Shown: positions 7,790-15,546 of the stretch, one piece after another
Layout of the letters: every line of letters begins with the position of its first letter
Position numbering within the stretch: the first letter of the stretch is position 1
Assembly (NCBI GenBank): GCA_023662865.1
Contig: JAMPIK010000002.1
Location: 62,001 to 126,000, forward strand
DNA length: 64,000 bases
Direction of reading: 5' to 3'
From: Prevotella sp.
GTDB lineage: Bacteria > Bacteroidota > Bacteroidia > Bacteroidales > Muribaculaceae
Made by a program: the position numbers and the translations under genes
The notes under the pieces: model-generated
The model's input: the letters and a program-made list of their open reading frames with translations, nothing else
Told to the model about the DNA's origin: nothing
Databases searched by the model: none

Positions 7790-9700
7790 TCAGTCGAAAT
7801 CGTGTGTGACGTAGGTATCGCCTTCCCATTTATATAGCGTTCTTGCCTCTTGCTCCGAAATAATATCGTGCATTCCGTTTGTCTTGGACTTGAGAATTCG
7901 GAGTGTGCCGGCACCCCAATTTGCGCCGACAAAAAACTCATATCTGTTGCCATTCATATAAAATTCAAAATCTCTACCGGCATGATATGCACCGGTAGAC
8001 TCGATTTTTTCTTCCACTCCATCGTCGTTGAGGTCAAAATAGAAAGAGTCATGGTCGCCCCAGTCGTCCATATCAACAGACTTTAAGATGGTATATGAGG
8101 GTGAGGCTGTTTTGGGTACAGCTATTGATACGGCATGGCCATTTCTGAACGCAAACCTTTCTTTCACTATTTTTTTGCCCAAGTCTGTTAAAATGAAGTC
8201 CACGACTTTCTCTCTGCCCAAGTCGGTAATCTCAACTTCATAAAAGGAATATTCCTTAAACACCTCACTTTTCTCAAATTGTTTGGTATCAGTGTTATAA
8301 GTTACGAACATTCGTCCCGAACCGCCGCCGCTGCCCGGATTGATGTCGCTTACAAGTGCATCAATAACGCCGTCTCCGTTAAAATCCTCTTGTGCTTCAA
8401 CGTCCATATAACCGAAACAGTAACCGTCAAAGAGATTGTTTTGGATGCCAATTGTTTTCTCATCTCCGTCTACATATGCACAAAGCAAGGCATTTTCAAA
8501 ATCCTCTCTGTTTTTAACAAAGTATTTGATTTCCGGGCCTTCGGGGACTATCGGCTCTTCTTCTGCAGTGAGGTTGCTGTCTGCCGTGTCGGTGCTCTCG
8601 GCTTCGGCCATGTAGTCTTTGTCGCTGTCCGAATTGCTTCGGCCGAAGCGATTATAAGCGATTATTGCTATTATGCAGAGCAACAGAGCAATAATTACAC
8701 TGATGATTATTGCCGGTGTCTTGGATTTCTTCTGCGCGGCGTCACCTTCGTCCGTGATAATAACCGTTTCTTCGCCGGAGGTGGGGGTGTCAGGGTTGCT
8801 GAATAATTCCCTGACAGCATCATCGGTCTGCGGACGGTCTTTCCAAAGGGGCTGCATCAAGGCTTTGACTATACCTTGCATACGGGCTGACACCCCCTTG
8901 CGTTGCAGCTCCTCGCTCGGAAAGCCGATGTTCAGGATATCGGAGGCCAAAGGGGGCTTCTTGCCGCAGAGCATTTTGAACATGGTAGCTCCCAGAGCAT
9001 AAAAGTCCATTGTCACGGGCAGCACCCGACTTTTGCCGGCCTCGCCGTCATAGTTGGACTGCTCGATAGGCGCGTACCCGGGAGTGCCGGATCCTATGGT
9101 AGTGCTCGACTCCGGGTTGCCGTTGTCATCGTATTGCTTGGACAAGCCGAAGTCTATAAGAACGGGCTTGCCGTTGCTCATCATTACATTCGAGGGCTTC
9201 AAGTCCAAATGGAGCATCTTTTTTGAATGCATATAGGAGAGCGCGTCTAAAATTAGAGATGCGGTATCCATAGTTTCCCGCTCACTCAATTGCCCCTTGT
9301 TTGCGATATAGTTGTCAAGGCTGCCACCCTCAATCAAGTCCATGGAGTAATAGACGGTATTGTTCTGTGCAAACGATTCCAACAACTTGACAATGCCGCT
9401 GTTGTCAAGGTGGCCAAGGCTTTGTGCCTCTTTAATGAACTTCTGTTTATACTTGTCGAAAAGTCCGGCTTTGTTGCTTGAAGTCACGGCAGTGTTATCC
9501 CTGCCGTTGATTTCAGACATGAAAAATTCCTTGATAGCAACGTATGTTTCAACGCTGTCCGGACGGCCGTTGATTTGGATTGAAGCAAGGTATGTAATGC
9601 CGAAAGAGCCTTGTCCGAGCACTTTGACTATTTCGTATTGGCATTTCTCACCGGAGAGACAAGTACCCGCCGGGAGTGCGTTTTCAAAATTAGAATTCAT
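7790..9700 (-). CDS. Transmembrane Hanks-type serine/threonine protein kinase
   Basis: A 636-residue receptor-like kinase. The cytoplasmic N-terminal kinase domain is complete: glycine loop GQGSFG (29-34), catalytic Lys57 in VAIK, HLDLKPSN (164-171) with catalytic Asp166, DFG at 183-185, and GTPGYAPIEQ in the activation/APE region. One membrane helix spans residues 329-349. The outside part (350-636) contains two Asp-rich loops, DFNGDGVID and DLNDDGVEE, resembling calcium-binding VCBS/EF-like repeats, so it may sense an extracytoplasmic ligand. Start 9700 was preferred over an in-frame ATG at 9751 because a -7 box lies between them. Neighbours are an OmpA-like lipoprotein downstream and an ECF sigma module upstream. 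Confidence 0.92.
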   Translation of the reverse strand: MNSNFENALPAGTCLSGEKCQYEIVKVLGQGSFGITYLASIQINGRPDSVETYVAIKEFFMSEINGRDNTAVTSSNKAGLFDKYKQKFIKEAQSLGHLDNSGIVKLLESFAQNNTVYYSMDLIEGGSLDNYIANKGQLSERETMDTASLILDALSYMHSKKMLHLDLKPSNVMMSNGKPVLIDFGLSKQYDDNGNPESSTTIGSGTPGYAPIEQSNYDGEAGKSRVLPVTMDFYALGATMFKMLCGKKPPLASDILNIGFPSEELQRKGVSARMQGIVKALMQPLWKDRPQTDDAVRELFSNPDTPTSGEETVIITDEGDAAQKKSKTPAIIISVIIALLLCIIAIIAYNRFGRSNSDSDKDYMAEAESTDTADSNLTAEEEPIVPEGPEIKYFVKNREDFENALLCAYVDGDEKTIGIQNNLFDGYCFGYMDVEAQEDFNGDGVIDALVSDINPGSGGGSGRMFVTYNTDTKQFEKSEVFKEYSFYEVEITDLGREKVVDFILTDLGKKIVKERFAFRNGHAVSIAVPKTASPSYTILKSVDMDDWGDHDSFYFDLNDDGVEEKIESTGAYHAGRDFEFYMNGNRYEFFVGANWGAGTLRILKSKTNGMHDIISEQEARTLYKWEGDTYVTHDFD

Positions 9701-9726
9701 GATTTTCAGGCATCGGTTACGAGATG

Positions 9727-9734
9727 CAAAATTA
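9727..9734 (-). promoter_or_regulatory. -7-like box upstream of the Ser/Thr kinase
   Basis: TAATTTTG on the minus strand, 26 nt before the ATG at 9700. The nearest TTTG lies about 25 nt upstream, longer than the usual spacing. It supports 9700 as the start. Confidence 0.45.
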
Positions 9735-9781
9735 ATTGATTTTTTTTGCATTACATAATCAAACCCGAAAAGGGGCGGCTA

Positions 9782-10423
9782 TTAGTTGGTGAATTCTTGC
9801 AGGCGTGCTATGGCTTGGCTGTTTTCGCGCTGCATACGGCGATATGCGCTCAGGCCGAATATCAGCCCGATTGTGCCGCCGATTGCCGCTCCGCCGCCGA
9901 TGCTGTAACGGAATGTCTTGAGTACAACGGTCGATGCGTTGGATACCCCCACGGGATACATCTCATAGTACACCACATAAAGACCGACTGCCAACCAAAC
10001 CACAAGTATCAGCATGCCGGCGAGCATACGTCTTGTTCTCATCTTCTTTTGATGCGTGAGTCGCTGTTGAATCTCCAAAAGGGGGGTAGTACCGTAGTCG
10101 AGCCGGGCAAGCTTGGTGATTTGCCAATCGGCAAGCAGCTCCGCGATGAGTATTACAGTGGTGGCGATCACAAACCATATGGGGAGATTGGCAGTGAAAT
10201 GCAAAATCACGATGCAGATAATGCCGACCGGAACCATGATTAACTCTTTTATGTAGAAGTAACGGCGTGAGTAGTCGGTGCTCCGCTTGATTACATCTCT
10301 CAGGAGAGTGTCGGAGACCAATTGCTGCGAATTGAGCCTTTTACGCATCTCCGCCATTTGAGACCGCAGAGCTTCGAGTTCTTTCATTTCGGGATTTAAT
10401 ATATTGTCAGAAGTAGTTTTCAT
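9782..10423 (-). CDS. Four-helix membrane protein paired with an ECF sigma factor
   Basis: A 213-residue protein with an N-terminal charged, partly coiled-coil region (residues 10-50), four hydrophobic segments (about 60-78, 83-102, 132-152 and 171-192), and a cytoplasmic-looking loop and tail. It follows the sigma factor gene by 21 nt on the same strand, so they form an operon. Position suggests a membrane partner or regulator of that sigma factor, but it lacks the zinc-binding HxxxCxxC motif of classic anti-sigma factors. I do not recognise a named family; the regulatory role is inference. Confidence 0.75.
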   Translation of the reverse strand: MKTTSDNILNPEMKELEALRSQMAEMRKRLNSQQLVSDTLLRDVIKRSTDYSRRYFYIKELIMVPVGIICIVILHFTANLPIWFVIATTVILIAELLADWQITKLARLDYGTTPLLEIQQRLTHQKKMRTRRMLAGMLILVVWLAVGLYVVYYEMYPVGVSNASTVVLKTFRYSIGGGAAIGGTIGLIFGLSAYRRMQRENSQAIARLQEFTN

Positions 10424-10444
10424 AAGCGATTAAAGAATAAGCAG

Positions 10445-10927
10445 TTAATTAGAATGTTTGAGGCGTTCGCGGATGCGCACGAGGCGTACTCCCACCGCTT
10501 TAGCTGAAATGCCTGCTATTGCACCGATTTCATCGTATGGGAGATTCTCGAGCCACATCAACACAATCGCCCTGTCAAGCGGCGGCAGATTTTGTATGCG
10601 AGTGCGCAGTTGGCTCATCTGCGGATTTGCCTTCTCTTCTTCCTCAAAGAATTCGGGGTCAATCTGCACATGTGTAGCTTCTTTGCGCTTCTTCTGCTTG
10701 CGCTGATATGATATGCAGGTGTTCAGACTTATGCGGTACACCCATGTACTTTCGGCACTTTCGGCGCGGAATGTGTTTATACCCTGCCACAGGCGTATCA
10801 ACACTTCCTGAAACAAGTCGTCAGCCTCCGCTTTGTCCGGGCTGAACATATAGCAGATTGAATAAATGAGCGACTTGTTGCGCTGCACAATCAGCTCAAA
10901 GTCCGTCTCTTTTCGTTTATCTCTCAT
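10445..10927 (-). CDS. ECF-type RNA polymerase sigma factor
   Basis: A 160-residue sigma-70 family factor with only regions 2 and 4. Region 2 includes ADDLFQEVLIRLW (2.2-2.3, core binding) and STWVYRISLNTCISYQRK (2.4, -10 recognition). Region 4 (from about 110) has LPPLDRAIVLMWLENLPYDEIGAIAGISAKAVGVRLVR in outline, giving the helix-turn-helix for -35 recognition. It heads an operon with the downstream four-helix membrane protein. A weak -7-like box (TATATTTG at 10966-10959) lies upstream. Its regulon cannot be inferred. Confidence 0.95.
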   Translation of the reverse strand: MRDKRKETDFELIVQRNKSLIYSICYMFSPDKAEADDLFQEVLIRLWQGINTFRAESAESTWVYRISLNTCISYQRKQKKRKEATHVQIDPEFFEEEEKANPQMSQLRTRIQNLPPLDRAIVLMWLENLPYDEIGAIAGISAKAVGVRLVRIRERLKHSN

Positions 10928-10958
10928 TATTTATTTCTCTTTTCCATGTTTTTAGACG

Positions 10959-10966
10959 CAAATATA
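10959..10966 (-). promoter_or_regulatory. -7-like box upstream of the ECF sigma gene
   Basis: TATATTTG on the minus strand, 31 nt upstream of the start codon. No convincing -33 partner was found. Confidence 0.35.
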
Positions 10967-10990
10967 TGTCTGAAAACTACATCAAGGAGA

Positions 10991-11030
10991 GTGAAAAAAA
11001 TACGGCTGCCGTGGACAGCAGCCGTATTAT
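10991..11030 (-). terminator. Intrinsic terminator of secDF
   Basis: AATACGGCTGC (10999-11009) pairs with GCAGCCGTATT (11018-11028), an 11-bp stem. On the minus strand it runs into a T tract (A tract at 10994-11000 on the plus strand). It sits 28 nt after the secDF stop. Confidence 0.9.
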
Positions 11031-11055
11031 ATAAAGTATCTTTTTTAAGCGATTG

Positions 11056-14028
11056 TTAACCGCGGCTGAGGCGAGTGCCGCCGGCCGGTTTGACTGCAGC
11101 GTTGACCTTTGCTTTGGGTTTGCGTGTCATAATCTTGTAAGCTACCGGGGCTGCAAGGAAGAGTGAGCAGAAAGTACCCACAGCCACACCGAATATCATT
11201 GCGAATGTGAATGAACGGATTGTGTCGCCGCCGAGAATGAAGATGCACAGAAGCACGAGCAGAGTAGACACTGATGTCATCACCGTACGAGTAAGGGTGG
11301 CATTGAGTGCGCCGTTAAACAATTGCGTCTTGTCTTCTTTCGGGCTGAGCTTGAGCATCTCGCGCACACGGTCGAATACAACCACGGTATCGTTAATCTG
11401 ATAACCGATAATGGTAAGCACGGCGGCGATAAAGCTCTGGTCAATCTCCATTGAGAAGGGCAGGAAGCCCCAGCAGATTGAATAGAAGCCGATGATGAGG
11501 AATGCTGTCATTGCCACGGCGCAGACGGCACCCACGGAGAATGCCACGTTGTGGAAACGAATCAATATGTAAAGGAACATACAGATTACGGCTATACCCA
11601 CAGCGAGCATTGCATCGGTGCGCATATCATCGGCCACTGATGCGCCGACTTTCTGCGCTGATACGATACCGAGTTCCTCGTTGGCCACGTTGAAGTCTTC
11701 TTCGCTCATCACCTTGCCGTTCACTGTCAGCTCGGGTTTGAGAGCCTTGTAAAGGAGAGTGCCTATTTCAGCGTCAACCTCCTGATCGTTGCCCTCGGCG
11801 ATGCGATAGTTGGTGGAGATACGTACCTTCTGATTGTTGTCGATAGTGATAACGCTCACGGCCACGTTCGGGTCAAGGTTATGGCTCTTGGCTGCATCGG
11901 AGAATGTGTCGTTCAGACGACCACGGATTTCTTCGGTGTTAACATCTTTCTGGAAAGCCACAACATAGTTGCGACCACCGGAGAAGTCAATGCCTTGGTT
12001 CATGCCGCGGAAGCTGAGAGAAGCCACGCTGACTACCACGAGAGCCGCCCAGATAATCATCGCTCCTTTGCTCTTGCCGATGAAGTTAATCTTGGTGCTG
12101 CCGAAGATCTTGCGTGAGATGCCGGTGGCGAATGTCATGTTTGCGCAACGACCGTTCTTGGTGATGAGGTCGAAGGCGATGCGTGTCAGGAACACGGCTG
12201 TGAAGAATGAGCATACAAGACCGATGATAAGTGTTGTGGCGAAGCCCTTGATGGGGCCTGAACCGAAGAGCAACAGGATTACACCGGTGATGATTGATGT
12301 CAAGTTACCATCAAAGATTGCGGAGAAGGCATTGCCGTAACCGTCGGAAATGGCCTGACGCAGTTTCTTGCCGGCTTTAAGTTCCTCTTTGGTACGCTCG
12401 AAGATAAGCACGTTGGCATCGACTGCCATACCCAATGCAAGCACAATACCGGCAATACCTGAAAGAGTAAGCACGGCTTGCAGAGAAGCGAGAATACCGA
12501 GAGTGAAGAAGAGGTTAAGTATCAATCCTATATTTGCAACCAAACCGGGCACTACACCATAGAAGCATATCATAAAAATCATGAGAAGTACGAGAGCCAC
12601 TATGAATGATGTGAAACCGGCTTCGATAGCTTGTGCACCAAGCGAAGGACCGATTACCTGCTTGCTTACCTCATGTACCTGAACGTCCATCTTACCGGAC
12701 TTCAACAAGTTGGCAAGGTCGTTGGCTTCTTCCGGAGTGAAGTTGCCGGTGATTTCGGAGCGACCGCCGGTGATTTGTGAGTTTACGGTGGGGTATGAGT
12801 AAACGTTTTCATCAAGCACGATTGCGATGCTGCGTCCGAGGTTTGCTTTTGTCACTGCGCTCCAACGGTTGGCACCCTCATCGCTCATCTCCATATTTAC
12901 CACTTCGCCTTTGAGGTTGTCGTGCTCGGAACTTGCACCTACAATTGCATCTCCTTCAAGCTGCGGCTCACCGCGGAGGGCTACAAGGTGGAAGAATTTG
13001 CTCTTCGCCGGCTTTTTGTAGCGCTGCAGATCAGACTCGCTCACCGGTTTGTTTTCCCACACGAGTTTGAGGTCGTCGGGGAGCAGACGAGCGGCTTCTT
13101 CCGACTCAAGGATACGGTTTACCTTGGCGGTGTCATCGCGAGCAATGAGACCTACAACCGGACTCCCGGCATAACCGCCGCCACCGAGCAATGTGATAAG
13201 GTCTTTATCCTTTTTGTCGGTGGGTGCGGTGACTTGGCTAAGCTGATTTACCGGACCGGCTATTTCGTCAAAGTTGTAAACCTCATAGAACTCAAGGTTT
13301 GCGGAAGACTGGAGAATGCGCGACATCTCGTCCGGGTCTTTCACACCGGGGAGCTCGAGCAGGATTTGTCCGGTCTTGTCTTGAAGTTTCTGGATATTGG
13401 GCGAAACGACACCGAATTTGTCGATACGGTTGCGGAAGATGTTGAAAGCATCGTCCACCTGGCTGTCCACCTGCTTTGCAAGCGCCTCACTCACCTCTTT
13501 ATTTGAGGAATTGCCTTTGAGCTTGCCCATGAACTCGCCTTCGCGAGCAAACAGGGTAGTGAGTTGACCTTCGGCAAATTGGTCGGCAAACTTATTGATG
13601 AAGTCCTTGTCTGAGGGCTTCACGCCGGCAGTGGTGAACTCGCCGTCGGGGAGTATCTTTTTAATGGCATCGTTAATCTTGTTCAAGGCAGCCTCATCTT
13701 TGGCCATGTTTCGGATAATGTCGGTAGTTGGGACCTCGAGAACGAGGTTCATACCGCCCTTGAGGTCAAGACCCAGACCAATCTCCATCTGCCTTACCTG
13801 AGCCAGGGTGTAACCCAAATAGACCTTCTCCTGGGCGAGAGAGTCCATGTACTCTTTTCTGGCTGTTGTGTACTTCTTGTTAGCGGCATCCGTTGTCTTC
13901 GCGATTTTGGCGGCATACTCATCAGCTTGTTTCTCGTACTTGGAAGATACGAAAGAAAAAGAGATATAAAAACCGCAAATCAAAATCAAAAGGACAGCAA
14001 TTGTGCCGATAAACCCTTTGTTTTGCAT
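11056..14028 (-). CDS. secDF: Fused protein translocase subunit SecDF
   Basis: A 990-residue fusion of SecD and SecF, the proton-driven RND-type partner of SecYEG that pulls exported proteins through the inner membrane from the periplasmic side. The N-terminal helix is at about residues 7-27. The SecD start GLGLDLKGGMNLVLEV, the long periplasmic P1 domain with NLANLLKSGKMDV, and the SecD membrane motif LALGMAVDANVLIFERTKEE are present. The SecF half follows, with GIDFSGGRNYVV and the membrane motif TIIGYQINDTVVVFDRVRE. Fused SecDF is normal in Bacteroidota. It is followed by its own terminator and appears to be transcribed alone; a -7-like box is at 14124-14131. Confidence 0.97.
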   Translation of the reverse strand: MQNKGFIGTIAVLLILICGFYISFSFVSSKYEKQADEYAAKIAKTTDAANKKYTTARKEYMDSLAQEKVYLGYTLAQVRQMEIGLGLDLKGGMNLVLEVPTTDIIRNMAKDEAALNKINDAIKKILPDGEFTTAGVKPSDKDFINKFADQFAEGQLTTLFAREGEFMGKLKGNSSNKEVSEALAKQVDSQVDDAFNIFRNRIDKFGVVSPNIQKLQDKTGQILLELPGVKDPDEMSRILQSSANLEFYEVYNFDEIAGPVNQLSQVTAPTDKKDKDLITLLGGGGYAGSPVVGLIARDDTAKVNRILESEEAARLLPDDLKLVWENKPVSESDLQRYKKPAKSKFFHLVALRGEPQLEGDAIVGASSEHDNLKGEVVNMEMSDEGANRWSAVTKANLGRSIAIVLDENVYSYPTVNSQITGGRSEITGNFTPEEANDLANLLKSGKMDVQVHEVSKQVIGPSLGAQAIEAGFTSFIVALVLLMIFMICFYGVVPGLVANIGLILNLFFTLGILASLQAVLTLSGIAGIVLALGMAVDANVLIFERTKEELKAGKKLRQAISDGYGNAFSAIFDGNLTSIITGVILLLFGSGPIKGFATTLIIGLVCSFFTAVFLTRIAFDLITKNGRCANMTFATGISRKIFGSTKINFIGKSKGAMIIWAALVVVSVASLSFRGMNQGIDFSGGRNYVVAFQKDVNTEEIRGRLNDTFSDAAKSHNLDPNVAVSVITIDNNQKVRISTNYRIAEGNDQEVDAEIGTLLYKALKPELTVNGKVMSEEDFNVANEELGIVSAQKVGASVADDMRTDAMLAVGIAVICMFLYILIRFHNVAFSVGAVCAVAMTAFLIIGFYSICWGFLPFSMEIDQSFIAAVLTIIGYQINDTVVVFDRVREMLKLSPKEDKTQLFNGALNATLTRTVMTSVSTLLVLLCIFILGGDTIRSFTFAMIFGVAVGTFCSLFLAAPVAYKIMTRKPKAKVNAAVKPAGGTRLSRG

Positions 14029-14469
14029 GATTTGTTAACCAGTTAGATTATATTTGTTATTTTTATTTTTCTAATTGTAACTAAATGTCAAACAGCTGCG
14101 AACAAACACAACTATTCAGCTTGCAAATATAGCACATTTTTTTGGTACAAACACTTAAAAAATGCCAAAAAACAAAAAACACAATTCTCCGGCCTTGATT
14201 TTATGAGATGGGGCCTTAGCAACACACCCGGATTTCTCACCTTATTATTGCGAGATAATGTGCCCTTCTTTTATGTTTTTTGGCATTATTCATAATTTTT
14301 TCATATTTATTTTTGTTTTGTTTGCATTTTTTTAATTAATTTCGCATTGTGGATTTTTGCCCGAATAGGGAGGATTGCGTCCATACATGCCGGGTTTGAA
14401 ATGCAAGTATCTGTAAATAAGATATTAACGCCCCTCTCGTATCTTGAAAAATCTAAATTTAACAACTAT
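14029..14469. promoter_or_regulatory. Divergent promoter region between secDF and the nuclease operon (441 bp)
   Basis: AT-rich and without a gene. It holds a plus-strand promoter (14312-14344) for the nuclease operon and a -7-like TATATTTG (14131-14124, minus strand) for secDF, whose -33 box is not clear. Nothing else was recognised. Confidence 0.6.
14312..14344 (+). promoter_or_regulatory. Promoter of the nuclease/receptor operon
   Basis: TTTG (14312-14315), 21 nt, then TAATTTCG (14337-14344), one base off the -7 consensus. It implies a leader of about 120 nt before the ATG at 14470. Confidence 0.5.
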
Positions 14470-15525
14470 ATGAATTACAAACGACTTCTGCCCGTACTTC
14501 TCGTGCTTATGCTTGCCACAGTTTGTGTGTGGCCCGCTTCGGCACAGTCGCGCAAAGGGAAGGTCTATGGTGTGGCCTTCTACAATCTTGAGAACTTGTT
14601 CGACACCATTAACAACAATGGCAAATACGACCTTGAATTCTCGCCCAAAGGTGCCAAAAAGTGGAACGGCGACAAATATTGGAAGAAAATTCACAATATG
14701 GCGTATGCCATCTCACAGATGAAGACCAAAACCACTCCTCACGGTCCGGCAATCTTAGGTGTGAGCGAAGTGGAAAATATCTCTGTTCTCAACGATTTGG
14801 TTAACGACCCTCAAATCAAAGAACGTGGCTACAAAGTGATTCATCATGACTCGCCCGATGCTCGCGGCATTGATGTAGGTTTGCTTTACAATCCGAAGGA
14901 TTTCCGCCCGCTCCGTATCACCAACCATCGTCTGCACATTGACTCGCTGCCTTACTTCAAGACACGCGACCAGATGTGTGTGGTTGGTCTGCTCGGCGGC
15001 GACCGTGTGGCGTTTATCGTAAACCACTGGCCCTCACGCCGCGGCGGCACAGAGCAGAGCAGCTGGCTGCGCGAGGCGGCTGCCGCTCTCACAAAGCAGA
15101 TTGCCGACTCTCTTCTGAACGTTGACCCCAACATCGGCGTAATCATGATGGGCGACCTTAACGACTATCCCAACAACCGCTCTGTGACCGAAGTGATGAA
15201 AGCCAAGAAGAAAGAAGCAGATGTAGCTCCGGGTGAGTTCTTCAATCCTTTCTGGAAACTGTTCGACGATGGTATCGGCTCATATATCTATCGCGGCGGG
15301 TGGGGATTGTTTGACCAAATCATGCTCTCATATAATATGACACAGCAAGGCAATTGCCCGTTGAAGTTTCAGGGCGCCATTGTCCACAATCATGAGTTCC
15401 TTCGTCAGCAAGACGGCAAATATAAAGGATATCCGCTTCGCACATTCTCCGACGGCGCATTCATCAACGGATATTCGGACCACTTCCCGACGGAAATTTT
15501 CCTCTTCCGCGAAATCAAGCAATAA
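14470..15525 (+). CDS. Secreted endonuclease/exonuclease/phosphatase-family protein
   Basis: A 351-residue exported hydrolase of the EEP (DNase I/exonuclease III-like) superfamily. The signal peptide ends near the ASAQ site at about residues 20-23. Catalytic motifs in order are YNLENLFDT (metal-binding Asn/Glu region), GVSEVEN, GIDVGLLYN, NHWPSRRGG (His general acid region), MGDLNDYPNN, GLFDQIM and YSDHFPTE (Asp-His pair). The likely substrate is extracellular or periplasmic nucleic acid or another phosphodiester. ATG 14470 was chosen because it begins the signal peptide; an upstream in-frame GTG at 14347 is unlikely. It is the first gene of an apparent operon with a TonB-dependent receptor and an OB-fold lipoprotein. 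Confidence 0.9.
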   Translation: MNYKRLLPVLLVLMLATVCVWPASAQSRKGKVYGVAFYNLENLFDTINNNGKYDLEFSPKGAKKWNGDKYWKKIHNMAYAISQMKTKTTPHGPAILGVSEVENISVLNDLVNDPQIKERGYKVIHHDSPDARGIDVGLLYNPKDFRPLRITNHRLHIDSLPYFKTRDQMCVVGLLGGDRVAFIVNHWPSRRGGTEQSSWLREAAAALTKQIADSLLNVDPNIGVIMMGDLNDYPNNRSVTEVMKAKKKEADVAPGEFFNPFWKLFDDGIGSYIYRGGWGLFDQIMLSYNMTQQGNCPLKFQGAIVHNHEFLRQQDGKYKGYPLRTFSDGAFINGYSDHFPTEIFLFREIKQ

Positions 15526-15546
15526 TAACAATCAACATAAATATAT

